Shown in pieces: positions 1-7,870 of a DNA stretch of 64,000 bases. Source of the stretch: Sphingobacteriales bacterium (GTDB taxonomy: Bacteria; Bacteroidota; Bacteroidia; Chitinophagales; Chitinophagaceae). Every line of letters begins with the position of its first letter. The first letter of the stretch is position 1. The notes beneath the pieces were generated by a model. That model ran no database searches. It saw only the letters and a list, made by a program, of their open reading frames with translations, and was not told the origin of the DNA. A program made the position numbers and the translations under genes. The DNA is taken from assembly GCA_003963365.1 (NCBI GenBank), contig RXJG01000001.1:62001-126000 (forward strand). The letters are read 5' to 3'.

Positions 1-469
1 GCAAAAATTCTCCCCGCCCCGTTGCAAAGCAGGGCTGATTGATAATGAAGAACGGACAATCACTACCCAATTGCAAACCATAATCAATCAGTTGTTTAAC
101 CGATAATCCAAGATTAAATTTTTGATTGAGCAACTTCAAGGTAAATGCAGCATCACTGCTGCCACCACCTAATCCTGCACCCATGGGAATTACTTTGTGC
201 AAATGCATTTGTATGCCGGGTAATTGCGGAAAATCTCTTTTCAGTAAATGATACGCTTTTAAACAAAGATTATTACCTGGTTGTCCTTCAACGGTGATTC
301 CGCTTTGAGTAAAAGTTGTTGAAGCATTGGCATCGGGTTGTTGAATTACTTCCAATGCATCTTTAAGAGCGATGGGGTAGAAGACGGTTTCCAAATCATG
401 ATAGCCATCTTCCCGTTTGCGGGTAATAGTAAGCCCAAGATTGATTTTGCAGTTGGGAAAAACAATCAC
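1..469 (-). CDS. ispE: 4-diphosphocytidyl-2-C-methyl-D-erythritol kinase, partial
   Basis: GHMP-family kinase that phosphorylates CDP-ME in the non-mevalonate isoprenoid pathway (cytosol). Only the first ~156 residues are present; the C-terminal part lies beyond the left edge. The N-terminus reads MIVFPNCKINLGL, with the family's K-(I)N-L-G-L substrate motif. The glycine-rich ATP-binding loop PMGAGLGGGSSDA is intact near residue 95. The start is taken as GTG; a TTG two codons upstream is the only alternative before a stop, and no ATG is in frame. The bfn gene on the same strand ends about 40 bases upstream, so the two may be co-transcribed. Identification is firm; the start is less so. Confidence 0.9.
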   Translation of the reverse strand, partial: MIVFPNCKINLGLTITRKREDGYHDLETVFYPIALKDALEVIQQPDANASTTFTQSGITVEGQPGNNLCLKAYHLLKRDFPQLPGIQMHLHKVIPMGAGLGGGSSDAAFTLKLLNQKFNLGLSVKQLIDYGLQLGSDCPFFIINQPCFATGRGEFL

Positions 470-511
470 AGGCAATGCATTTGGTGAACAATAAAATTAT
501 GCTAAGAAAAA

Positions 512-1111
512 TCAGGGTTTCTTTTTGCGGTTGTTTATCTCATCACGGATGGCAATCGCTTTCAAATAATCTTCAGATTCCAGCACATCATTCAGCAGGG
601 TTTGTAATTCTTCCAGCGACAAATTTTTTAAATCTTCTGATGCTGCACTGGATTCGGCAGTGGCGCCAATAGCTTCTACTTTTCTTTTTTCTTTATCGGT
701 TTCCTCCATCATGATGCCTGCATTTTCTAAAATATTCTCGTATGTATATATGGGACAACCAAATCGTACTGCTAATGCCAGCGCATCGGAAGTGCGGGAA
801 TCAATCTCCACCGTATCATTTTCGGTTGAGCAAACTAATTTGGAGTAGAAGATGCCTTCCTGTAAATCACAAATCACCACTTCATGTAATTCTACATTAA
901 AAGCAGTCATGAAGTTTTTCATTAAATCGTGTGTAAGCGGACGGCTGGGATGCATTTTCTCTAAGGCAACAGCTATAGCCTGGGCTTCAAATCCACCGAT
1001 GACGATGGGTAAACGGCGCAAACCATTTACTTCGCCCAATACCACGGCATACGAATGTGTTTGCGTAATGCTGTGCGAAAGGGCCACAATTTCCAGTTCT
1101 ATCTTCTTCAT
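512..1111 (-). CDS. Bifunctional nuclease family protein (DUF151) with C-terminal UVR motif
   Basis: 199 residues. The N-terminal ~130 residues form the bifunctional nuclease domain: MKKIELEIVALSHS start, a PIVIGGFEAQAIA segment, THDLM, and the typical SDALALAVRFGCPIY segment. A Ser/Ala-rich linker follows. The last ~35 residues (LSLEELQTLLNDVLESEDY) match the UVR motif of UvrB/UvrC, a domain arrangement common in Bacteroidota. Family members have DNase/RNase activity in vitro; the cellular role is unclear. It precedes ispE on the same strand. The start is the first ATG and gives a full-length domain. Confidence 0.88.
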   Translation of the reverse strand: MKKIELEIVALSHSITQTHSYAVVLGEVNGLRRLPIVIGGFEAQAIAVALEKMHPSRPLTHDLMKNFMTAFNVELHEVVICDLQEGIFYSKLVCSTENDTVEIDSRTSDALALAVRFGCPIYTYENILENAGIMMEETDKEKRKVEAIGATAESSAASEDLKNLSLEELQTLLNDVLESEDYLKAIAIRDEINNRKKKP

Positions 1112-1258
1112 AATGAGGACACGAAACTAAGGTTTTTTAATTAAAAAAAAGGCATATAAACATCAGTTGTGGAGATAATATGGATTAGTTTATAGAACGA
1201 TAATAAAATAAAAACCACGGATTGCTCCGTGGCTTAATGTTTATTTTCTCATGTCAAA

Positions 1259-2251
1259 CTATGCAATTCCTTTCAGCTTCTTAATAGCTGCATTCATCTT
1301 TGGTACTACTTCAAATGCATCACCCACAATACCATAATCGGCAGCTTTAAAGAAAGGAGCTTCGGGATCTTTATTAATTACTACAATTACTTTACTTCTG
1401 TTTACCCCGGCCAAATGTTGTATAGCGCCGGAAATACCAATAGCAATATATAAGTTAGGCGCAATAGCCAAACCGGTTTGTCCCACATGCTCATGATGCG
1501 GACGCCAGCCTGCATCTGCCACGGCACGGCTGCAGGCAGTAGCGGCATGTAACAAATGTGCCATTTCTTCAATCATGCCCCAGTTTTCCGGTCCTTTCAA
1601 TCCACGTCCTGCACTTACAACCAGTTCCGCTTCACTTAATGGAACTTCGCCTGTTACTTTATTTACTGCAGTTACTATTACTTTGGGTGCATCTACTGTT
1701 ACGGATAATGGAGCTACCTCAGCCACACCATCTCCATTGGTAATGTGAAATGAATTAGGATTGAGTGAAATGATTTTTATATCAGTGTTCAATGAAAGAT
1801 TAGCAAAAGCTTTTCCGCTGAATACGTTTTTCTTTACCACAAATCCCCGTCCGACCGGATCATCCGGGCGGGCATTGGATGTATTGGGTAGTCCAACTGC
1901 ACCAGCCACCATCGCCGCTTTTAATTTTACAGAAAGACGGGGAGCTATTGCTTTACCACTTAAGTTGTGAGAGAACACTACTACTTTAGCACCAGTGGCA
2001 GCTACTGCTTCTGCAATAACTTTAGTGTAAACCTGTGCATCTAAATGATTCAATGCACTGTTATTTACATGATGTATTTTCTTAACACCCTGTTTCCCCA
2101 ATGCAGATAAATCATCTTTTACTTCGCCCAACACAATACCTTCTGCACTGGTTCCTAACTGGGCAGCTAATTCTGCACCATAGGTTAATGCTTCGAGAGA
2201 AGATTTTTTAATGTGTCCGTCTGCCTGGTCAACAAATATTAAAACTGACAT
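1259..2251 (-). CDS. etfA: Electron transfer flavoprotein alpha subunit
   Basis: 330 residues, normal length for EtfA. ETF is an FAD-containing heterodimer that carries electrons from acyl-CoA and related dehydrogenases to the respiratory chain. The N-terminal domain starts MSVLIFVDQADGHIKK. The C-terminal FAD-binding domain carries LVVSAGRGLKGPENW, the SRAVADAGWRPHHEHVGQTG region, and the AIGISGAIQHLAGVNRSK loop. It lies directly downstream of etfB on the same strand with a repeat-filled gap of about 80 bases, so co-transcription is likely. No anomaly seen. Confidence 0.96.
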   Translation of the reverse strand: MSVLIFVDQADGHIKKSSLEALTYGAELAAQLGTSAEGIVLGEVKDDLSALGKQGVKKIHHVNNSALNHLDAQVYTKVIAEAVAATGAKVVVFSHNLSGKAIAPRLSVKLKAAMVAGAVGLPNTSNARPDDPVGRGFVVKKNVFSGKAFANLSLNTDIKIISLNPNSFHITNGDGVAEVAPLSVTVDAPKVIVTAVNKVTGEVPLSEAELVVSAGRGLKGPENWGMIEEMAHLLHAATACSRAVADAGWRPHHEHVGQTGLAIAPNLYIAIGISGAIQHLAGVNRSKVIVVINKDPEAPFFKAADYGIVGDAFEVVPKMNAAIKKLKGIA

Positions 2252-2257
2252 ATTCTT

Positions 2258-2333
2258 GATTTGAAAATTTGATGATTTGAAAATTTGATGATGATGTGCT
2301 GTGACATTTTCAAATTGTCACATTGGCTCATTG
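2258..2333. repeat. Word-like intergenic repeat between etfB and etfA
   Basis: The gap contains two direct copies of TTTGAAAATTTGATGAT, then an inverted segment ending in CAAATTGTCACATTGGCTCA and CAAATTA. A similar string (CAAATTGTCACCTCATC, then CAAATTATCAAATC) recurs between the small membrane protein and the M13 peptidase near 7840-7875. Such CAAATT/GACAAT word mixtures are common intergenic repeats in Bacteroidota. Function is unknown; it may form a weak hairpin in the etfBA transcript. Confidence 0.5.
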
Positions 2334-3077
2334 TCAAATTACTTTTGCTTCTTCATGAAGTAATCTCACCAGTTCTTCCGGTGTATCGGGTGAAACTAAT
2401 TTTACCCCGGCTTTGGCTGGTGGTAATTCAAAACTCACTACAGAAGTTAATGCATCTACAGCAGCAGGTTCAACCACTTTTAATGGTTTTGTTCTTGCAG
2501 CCATAATACCACGCATGTTAGGGATTCTTGCTTCTGCCATTCCTTTCTGGCAGCTAACGGCTACGGGCAGGCTAACTTCACATACTTCTTCACCACCTTC
2601 AATTTCACGGGTAATGGTAGCGGTTGTTCCGTTCAGTTCAAATTTAGTTGCTAAAGAAACATAGGGAAGGTCAAGTAACTCAGCTACCATACCACCAATC
2701 GAAGAACCATTATAGTCGATGGTTTCTTTACCGGTAAATACTAAATCATATCCACCTTGTTTGGCTACTTCAGCAATTTGCGAAGCGATATAAAAACTAT
2801 CATGACTATCTGCATTTACACGAATCGCTTCATCACCACCCAATGCCAGTGCTTTGCGGATGATTGGTTCCGCATCAGCCGCACCCACCGTAATCAAATG
2901 AATAGCTGTAGCCGCATCTTTCTCTTTTAATTCAATGGCACGAACAAGAGCGTACCACTCATCGTATGGATTGATGATCCACTGCACACCATCCTGTGCG
3001 AATTTCGTATTGTTATCGGTGAAGGCTATTTTTGCCGTGGTATCCGGCGTTTTGCTGATACAAACTAATATCTTCAT
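2334..3077 (-). CDS. etfB: Electron transfer flavoprotein beta subunit
   Basis: About 247 residues. EtfB binds AMP and contacts the partner dehydrogenase. The start is placed at MKILVCISKTPDTT, the usual EtfB N-terminus; nine extra in-frame codons upstream lack family similarity. Recognisable blocks are DEWYALVRAIELKE, the AMP-binding DLVFTGKETIDYNGSSIGG segment, and GGEEVCEVSLPVAVSCQKG, with EARIPNMRGIMAARTK near the C-terminus. It forms an operon with etfA downstream. Confidence 0.95.
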   Translation of the reverse strand: MKILVCISKTPDTTAKIAFTDNNTKFAQDGVQWIINPYDEWYALVRAIELKEKDAATAIHLITVGAADAEPIIRKALALGGDEAIRVNADSHDSFYIASQIAEVAKQGGYDLVFTGKETIDYNGSSIGGMVAELLDLPYVSLATKFELNGTTATITREIEGGEEVCEVSLPVAVSCQKGMAEARIPNMRGIMAARTKPLKVVEPAAVDALTSVVSFELPPAKAGVKLVSPDTPEELVRLLHEEAKVI

Positions 3078-3204
3078 ATGTCTTAAGTTTCTCCCTTTCC
3101 TCACGGAGAGGTTGGGGTGAGGTCAAAAAGGTTGTTTATGCAACTAAAGCAAAGATAAGGGAGAAGCATTAAAACTAACAAGTGATAACCAAAAATATTT
3201 TTTG

Positions 3205-3519
3205 ATGAGTGAACGGATAGAAAAGCTGAAGGAATTTTTACTGGCATCACCCGGCGATAATTTTGTACAGCATGCACTGGCATTGGAATATATTAAACTG
3301 GGAGATGATGCAGCAGCAAGAACGCTGTTTGAAAATGTTCTTAGCAGCAGTCCTGATTATATTGGCTCCTACTATCATTTAGCTAAACTGCTTGAACGAA
3401 TTGGTGAAACACAATTAGCGATTGACTGGTATGAAAAAGGAATGACAGCAGCAAAGAAAGCAGGCGATAATCATGCGTATAATGAATTGCAGGGTGCGTA
3501 TGAAGATTTAACAATGTAG
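3205..3519 (+). CDS. Small TPR-repeat protein
   Basis: 104 residues (MSERIEKLKEFLLASPGDNF) made almost wholly of tetratricopeptide-like helix pairs: FVQHALALEYIKLGDDAAA, then YHLAKLLERIGETQLAIDWY. There is no signal peptide, so it should be a cytosolic protein-protein interaction adaptor. Partner unknown. It is divergent from etfB and lies upstream of tilS, separated from it by a palindromic repeat. The ATG is used; a TTG codon immediately before it is unlikely to be the start. Confidence 0.75.
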   Translation: MSERIEKLKEFLLASPGDNFVQHALALEYIKLGDDAAARTLFENVLSSSPDYIGSYYHLAKLLERIGETQLAIDWYEKGMTAAKKAGDNHAYNELQGAYEDLTM

Positions 3520-3632
3520 ACCAGGAATAACGAATATTGAACAGCGAACATCGAATAAAGAAGTAATAAGTAATAGAATTAATAAATTTCATCATTCATT
3601 ATTCCTTGTTCGATATTGGATATTTAATTAAT
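3520..3632. repeat. Imperfect inverted repeat of the CGAACA/GAATAA word type
   Basis: The left arm has GAATAACGAATATTGAACAG, then CGAACATCGAATAAAGAAG. The right arm, read on the other strand, gives AATATCCAATATCGAACAAG, then GAATAATGAATGATG. The arms are imperfect reverse complements built from short pentamer-like words, a style of dispersed intergenic repeat seen in many Bacteroidota. It could fold into a long hairpin after the TPR gene. No coding potential seen. Confidence 0.55.
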
Positions 3633-3661
3633 AGAGTGCAGAGGTCAGCCAGAATATAATA

Positions 3662-5044
3662 ATGAATCTACTTCAATCATTTTTAGGGTACATAAAATCA
3701 AATCATCTTTTCTCACCAAAAGATAAATTGCTGCTGGCCGTAAGTGGTGGCATTGATTCTGTTGTGCTGGTTGAATTATGCAAACAAGCCGGTTTTGATT
3801 TTGCTATTGCTCACTGTAATTTTCAATTAAGAGGAGAGGAGAGCGACCGTGATGAACAGTTTGTAAAAAAGCTGGCAGAAAAATACAAGGTTTCATTTTT
3901 TATAAAAAATTTCGATACAAAGAAAATAGCCAGTCAGCAAAAAACCTCTATTGAAGAAACTGCCAGAAATTTGCGGTATGAATGGTTTGAAGAGATCGTC
4001 AATGGTCAATGGTCAATGGTCAATGCGAAGAGCAAAGAGCGTATTCACCATTCACCATTCACTATTCACATTCTCACCGCCCATCACGCCGATGATACAA
4101 TTGAAACAGTACTGATGAATTTTTTCCGTGGTACGGGTATTAAGGGATTGAGAGGTATTCAGCCAAAGAATGGGAAAGTGATCCGTCCATTATTGTTTGC
4201 AAGAAGAAAAGAACTGGAAGCTTTTGTAACAGAACATCAACTGGAGTTTGTAACGGATGCTACCAACTTCGAAAACGAATACACCCGTAATTTCTTTCGG
4301 AACAAAGTATTGCCTGCTGTTAAAGAATATTATCATGCGGCAGATGAAAATATATTAAACAATGCAGAGCGTTTTATTGAAGTAGAAGAGTTGTATAACC
4401 AGGCAGTAGCTTTGCATAAAAAGAAATTAATTGAGGCAAAAGGGACCGAGGTACACATCCCTGTATTGAAGCTGAAGAAATCAACTCCGCTTCACACCAT
4501 CGTTTATGAAATAATAAAAGACTTTGGATTTACTTCACATCAATCAGATGAAGTAATTGCATTGCTGGATAGTGAAACAGGAAGATATATTTCATCTCCT
4601 ACTCATCGTATCATTAAAAACAGGAACTGGCTGATTGTTGCACCGCTATTAGCCGCAGAAGCGCAGATTTATGTGATTGAAAAATGGGAGAATAGTGTGC
4701 AGTCTGCAGCCGGCAGTTTGCATCTTCAATTTATCAATGCTGCTGACTGCCAACTATCAACTGCTAACTTTATCGCTCAACTTGATGCAACTGAAATTAA
4801 ATATCCGTTGCTGTTGAGAAAATGGAAAGCAGGTGATTATTTCTATCCGTTAGGCATGAAGAAAAAGAAAAAGCTTTCCCGTTTTTTTATTGATAACAAA
4901 TTATCCAAAACAGATAAAGAAAATGTGTATGTTATTGAAAGTGATAAACGGATTGTTTGGGTAGTTGGTTACCGCATTGATGAACGTTTTAAAGTAACAG
5001 ATAAAACAAAGGAAGTTTTAAAAATCAGTATCGGCCAAAAGTAA
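3662..5044 (+). CDS. tilS: tRNA(Ile)-lysidine synthetase
   Basis: 460 residues. TilS ligates lysine to C34 of tRNA-Ile(CAU), so it decodes AUA and is essential. The PP-loop ATPase motif SGGIDS is at residues 28-33, with AHCNFQLRGEESDRDEQFV after it, and TAHHADDTIETVLMNFFRGTG past residue 138. The C-terminal substrate-binding domain is present (RKWKAGDYFYPLGMKKKKKL). Residues ~112-138 are an insertion encoded by a repeat (listed separately) between the helix ending RYEWFEE and the strand leading to TAHHADD. The reading frame survives. The 3' end overlaps the convergent rhomboid gene by 20 bases. Confidence 0.95.
   Translation: MNLLQSFLGYIKSNHLFSPKDKLLLAVSGGIDSVVLVELCKQAGFDFAIAHCNFQLRGEESDRDEQFVKKLAEKYKVSFFIKNFDTKKIASQQKTSIEETARNLRYEWFEEIVNGQWSMVNAKSKERIHHSPFTIHILTAHHADDTIETVLMNFFRGTGIKGLRGIQPKNGKVIRPLLFARRKELEAFVTEHQLEFVTDATNFENEYTRNFFRNKVLPAVKEYYHAADENILNNAERFIEVEELYNQAVALHKKKLIEAKGTEVHIPVLKLKKSTPLHTIVYEIIKDFGFTSHQSDEVIALLDSETGRYISSPTHRIIKNRNWLIVAPLLAAEAQIYVIEKWENSVQSAAGSLHLQFINAADCQLSTANFIAQLDATEIKYPLLLRKWKAGDYFYPLGMKKKKKLSRFFIDNKLSKTDKENVYVIESDKRIVWVVGYRIDERFKVTDKTKEVLKISIGQK
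3997..4073. repeat. Intergenic-type repeat inserted in frame inside tilS
   Basis: Three tandem 7-base TCAATGG words on the left and CACCATTCACCATTCACTAT on the right form an imperfect inverted repeat with a ~25-base loop. The words are the type normally found between genes in Bacteroidota. Here they add about 26 residues to TilS (including NGQWSMVNAKSKERIHHSPF) without breaking the frame. The length is compatible with an extended surface loop. Confidence 0.65.
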
Positions 5045-5687
5045 TGATTTGTGACGGGTCCATATTCCTGATTTGTTCAATAAACAATCCCAGAACGGGA
5101 ACATCAGAAAATAATTTAGCCATCACTATAATAAAGGCCACGCCATAAATACTTCCCCAAATATGTGCTGAGTGATTGATATTGCCACCACCTCTTTTCT
5201 CCATCCAGTTGGAAATAACCAGGTATAATATTCCAAACAAAAAACCGGCAATATAGATGGGGATAAAAAATAAGCCTAAACCAAGCAATGGGTTAAAAAG
5301 AATAAAAGCAAATACCACGGCTGAAACAGCCCCGGAAGCACCCAAACTCCTGTATTGATAATTGTTTTTGTTTTTAGAATAGGTTGGCAACAAACATACG
5401 CCCAAAGCAGAAATATACATAAGCAAATAAAACAGTTTGCCTCTTTCACCAAAAATTGTCGTGAAGGTTCCTTCCACATTTTGACCAAACAAATACAGGG
5501 CATACATGTTGAAGGCAAGATGTGCAAAATCCGCATGTATCAACCCGCAACTAAAAAAACGATACCATTGATTTTGATTAGCTACGGCAGGCGGATAGAA
5601 TATTAAATCGTCAATTATTTTTTGATTACTGAAAGCCGTAATAGAAACCAAACAGGTTATAATAATAATAATAACAGTTATGCTCAT
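5025..5687 (-). CDS. Rhomboid family intramembrane serine protease
   Basis: 220 residues with about six hydrophobic segments. The catalytic serine is S118 in GASGAVSA, and the partner histidine is H175 in NHSAHIWGSIYG. The HxxxN element, HLAFNMYALYLFG, is at ~56-68. Rhomboids cut transmembrane helices of substrate proteins in the inner membrane; the substrate is unknown. A WYRFFSCGLIHADFAHL segment near residue 41 is typical of the short bacterial type. It converges on tilS with overlapping 3' ends. Confidence 0.9.
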   Translation of the reverse strand: MSITVIIIIITCLVSITAFSNQKIIDDLIFYPPAVANQNQWYRFFSCGLIHADFAHLAFNMYALYLFGQNVEGTFTTIFGERGKLFYLLMYISALGVCLLPTYSKNKNNYQYRSLGASGAVSAVVFAFILFNPLLGLGLFFIPIYIAGFLFGILYLVISNWMEKRGGGNINHSAHIWGSIYGVAFIIVMAKLFSDVPVLGLFIEQIRNMDPSQIITFGRY

Positions 5688-5747
5688 GGGGCTGATTCTT
5701 GTAACTCAAATCTATAACTAAAACGGCTAAATAAAATCTAAATCTTG

Positions 5748-7451
5748 TTAGCGGCTGTTGGCATCATTCATCCGTATTCTTCTTCCCTTAAACTTTTTGC
5801 CATCAATGGCTTTTATCATTTGGCTGGCAACATTACGGTCCACCTCCACCCAACTGTTCATCTCTTTCATATCAATACGGCCGAGTACATCTTTACGCAG
5901 TTCACTCATGTCGAGTAAAAATTGTAAGAAACTGGCTTTGTAAAAACCGTCTTTTGTACCAAGGTTTACAAATAAACGCTGGTAGTCGCCATTCCCATTT
6001 CTGCCACCTCCAAATTCACGACCAGCAGTATCTTTCCATCTTCCTTTTTCCTGCGGTTGGCGACCGTTATCTCTTGCGCCACGTCTGTCATCTCTGCTAC
6101 CTCTTTCTCTTTCTAATCTTCTTTCTCGAACGTTGAGGTCTTCTGCATTCTCATAATATTTTAAGAAACGGTCAAACTCCATCGCCGCCACTCTTTTCAA
6201 TACTTCCTCTTTACTGATGTCGGCAAACTTCTCAGCCAGCATCGGCACATAGGTTTCATAATCACCGTGGCTCACATCCGTCTGCAATAATTTATCCATA
6301 AAGAAGAAGAATTGTTTGCGGCAAACATCTTTACCACTCGGAACTTCTAACTTGTGAAACGGAGCCTGTACCATTCTTTCAATCTGGCGCAGTTTGCCCA
6401 CCTCCCTGCTGTGTATAATTGACATACAGATACCTGTCAATCCTGCACGGCCGGTACGACCACTTCGGTGTGTGTACACTTCAATATCATCCGGCAATTC
6501 ATAATTAATTACATGGGTGATGCCCTGCACATCAATACCACGGGCAGCCACATCCGTTGCAATTAATAATTGTAAAGTTTTTTCACGGAACTCACCCATT
6601 ACTTTATCTCTCTGCTGCTGTGTTAAATCACCATGCAGTGCATCAATATCATAACCCTCCCGGGTGAGTTTTTCCGCAATATTTTGTGCATCCACTTTAG
6701 TTCTTGTGAAGATGATACCGTAAATACCGGGATTAAAATCAATCAGCCGTTTTAATGCTTCATAGCGGTGTTGTGCACTCACTACATAAAACTGGTGGTC
6801 GATATTTTTATTGGCAGTATTTACTTTGCCAACGGTTACTTCCACGGGTGTATTCATGTACTTACGGCTCACTTTGCGTATTTCCGGTGGCATAGTGGCA
6901 CTGAATAACCAGGTGCTTTCTTTCTTAGGAGTATTTTTAAGAATAAATTCAATATCCTCCTGGAAACCCATGTTCAGCATTTCATCTGCTTCATCCAGCA
7001 CTACATATTTTATTTCTTCTAAGTTGATGGCTTTGCGTTCAATCAGGTCAATTAAACGACCGGGTGTGGCCACTACAATTTGAACGCCTCTTTTAATGTC
7101 TCTTATTTGCATGCCGATAGAAGTACCGCCATATACGGCAACTACATTCATTCCCGGCATAAATTTTTTAAAGAGATTTACTTCATTTACAATCTGCATG
7201 CACAGTTCCCTTGTAGGGCATACCACTAATGCCTGCGGAATTTTTTTGGAAGCATCTAATAAATGCAATAATGGTAAACCAAAAGCTGCTGTTTTACCTG
7301 TGCCAGTTTGCGCTAAGCCAATAAAATCTTTGGTACCACTTAATAAAACGGGAATTGCTTTTTCCTGTATCGGTGTTGGGTTCACAAACCCCAACTCGCT
7401 GGTTGCCTGAATCAATCGCTCATCAATTCCCAACCCCTCAAATGTTGTCAT
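5748..7451 (-). CDS. DEAD/DEAH-box ATP-dependent RNA helicase (DeaD/CsdA type)
   Basis: 567 residues. Helicase motifs in order: Q motif PTPIQEKAIPVLL, Walker A AQTGTGKTAAFG, PTRELCMQI, DEADEMLNMGFQ, SATMPPEIRK, TDVAARGIDVQG, and HRSGRTGRAG. A charged linker (about 435-475, rich in R, E, D, G) follows. The C-terminus has a DbpA-type RNA-binding domain (RLFVNLGTKDGFYKASFLQF to KGRRIRMNDAN). Such enzymes remodel RNA in ribosome assembly and cold adaptation. Monocistronic by layout. Confidence 0.94.
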   Translation of the reverse strand: MTTFEGLGIDERLIQATSELGFVNPTPIQEKAIPVLLSGTKDFIGLAQTGTGKTAAFGLPLLHLLDASKKIPQALVVCPTRELCMQIVNEVNLFKKFMPGMNVVAVYGGTSIGMQIRDIKRGVQIVVATPGRLIDLIERKAINLEEIKYVVLDEADEMLNMGFQEDIEFILKNTPKKESTWLFSATMPPEIRKVSRKYMNTPVEVTVGKVNTANKNIDHQFYVVSAQHRYEALKRLIDFNPGIYGIIFTRTKVDAQNIAEKLTREGYDIDALHGDLTQQQRDKVMGEFREKTLQLLIATDVAARGIDVQGITHVINYELPDDIEVYTHRSGRTGRAGLTGICMSIIHSREVGKLRQIERMVQAPFHKLEVPSGKDVCRKQFFFFMDKLLQTDVSHGDYETYVPMLAEKFADISKEEVLKRVAAMEFDRFLKYYENAEDLNVRERRLERERGSRDDRRGARDNGRQPQEKGRWKDTAGREFGGGRNGNGDYQRLFVNLGTKDGFYKASFLQFLLDMSELRKDVLGRIDMKEMNSWVEVDRNVASQMIKAIDGKKFKGRRIRMNDANSR

Positions 7452-7551
7452 GTATCTGTTTTTAAAATTGCCGCAAAGGTAAGGTTTAAGAGGGGATTAT
7501 AAGAATTAATTATGGTGTGAGAAGTGGATTGTATGAATAGAGTTATGCTAC

Positions 7552-7582
7552 CAGCCGCAGATTCACCGGTCATCTGCTGTTG
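7552..7582. repeat. Possible REP-like hairpin
   Basis: GCAGAT and ATCTGC form a 6-bp stem around a 9-base loop. It is extended by CAGCC on the left and TGTTG on the right with mismatches, and followed by the GC-richer string CGTCGCACTCTTGTAC. It lies in the gap between the helicase gene and a small membrane-protein gene. No second copy was recognised in the window, so the repeat status is inferred from style only. Confidence 0.3.
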
Positions 7583-7619
7583 CGTCGCACTCTTGTACTT
7601 TCTTATTTGTAATCAAGCA

Positions 7620-7826
7620 TTATACATGGGGATAGAAATTCATCAGTATAAACATAAATATTGATGCCACCAGTATAAAACAAAAAAAAGACAGGGCTAA
7701 TGCCTGCCCCGACTTCATTTTCTTTTTTAATTGACTAAATAAAAAACTGTTGATTAATATGGATGGGATAACGGAAAGTATAATACTCACACTGACAATG
7801 CTGCCTATATCATCTAATAGTATCAT
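7620..7826 (-). CDS. Small two-helix membrane protein, unknown function
   Basis: About 68 residues (71 if the ATG three codons upstream is used). Two hydrophobic segments, IVSVSIILSVIPSILINSFL and LALSFFCFILVASIFMFILM, are separated by a basic loop (SQLKKKMKSG). The hydrophobic pattern and in-frame ATG make a real membrane peptide plausible. No family is recognised. It lies on the same strand as the M13 peptidase and helicase genes. A repeat-rich gap of about 45 bases separates it from the peptidase gene. Confidence 0.4.
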   Translation of the reverse strand: MILLDDIGSIVSVSIILSVIPSILINSFLFSQLKKKMKSGQALALSFFCFILVASIFMFILMNFYPHV

Positions 7827-7870
7827 ACATCTCAATTATCAAATTGTCACCTCATCAAATTATCAAATCA

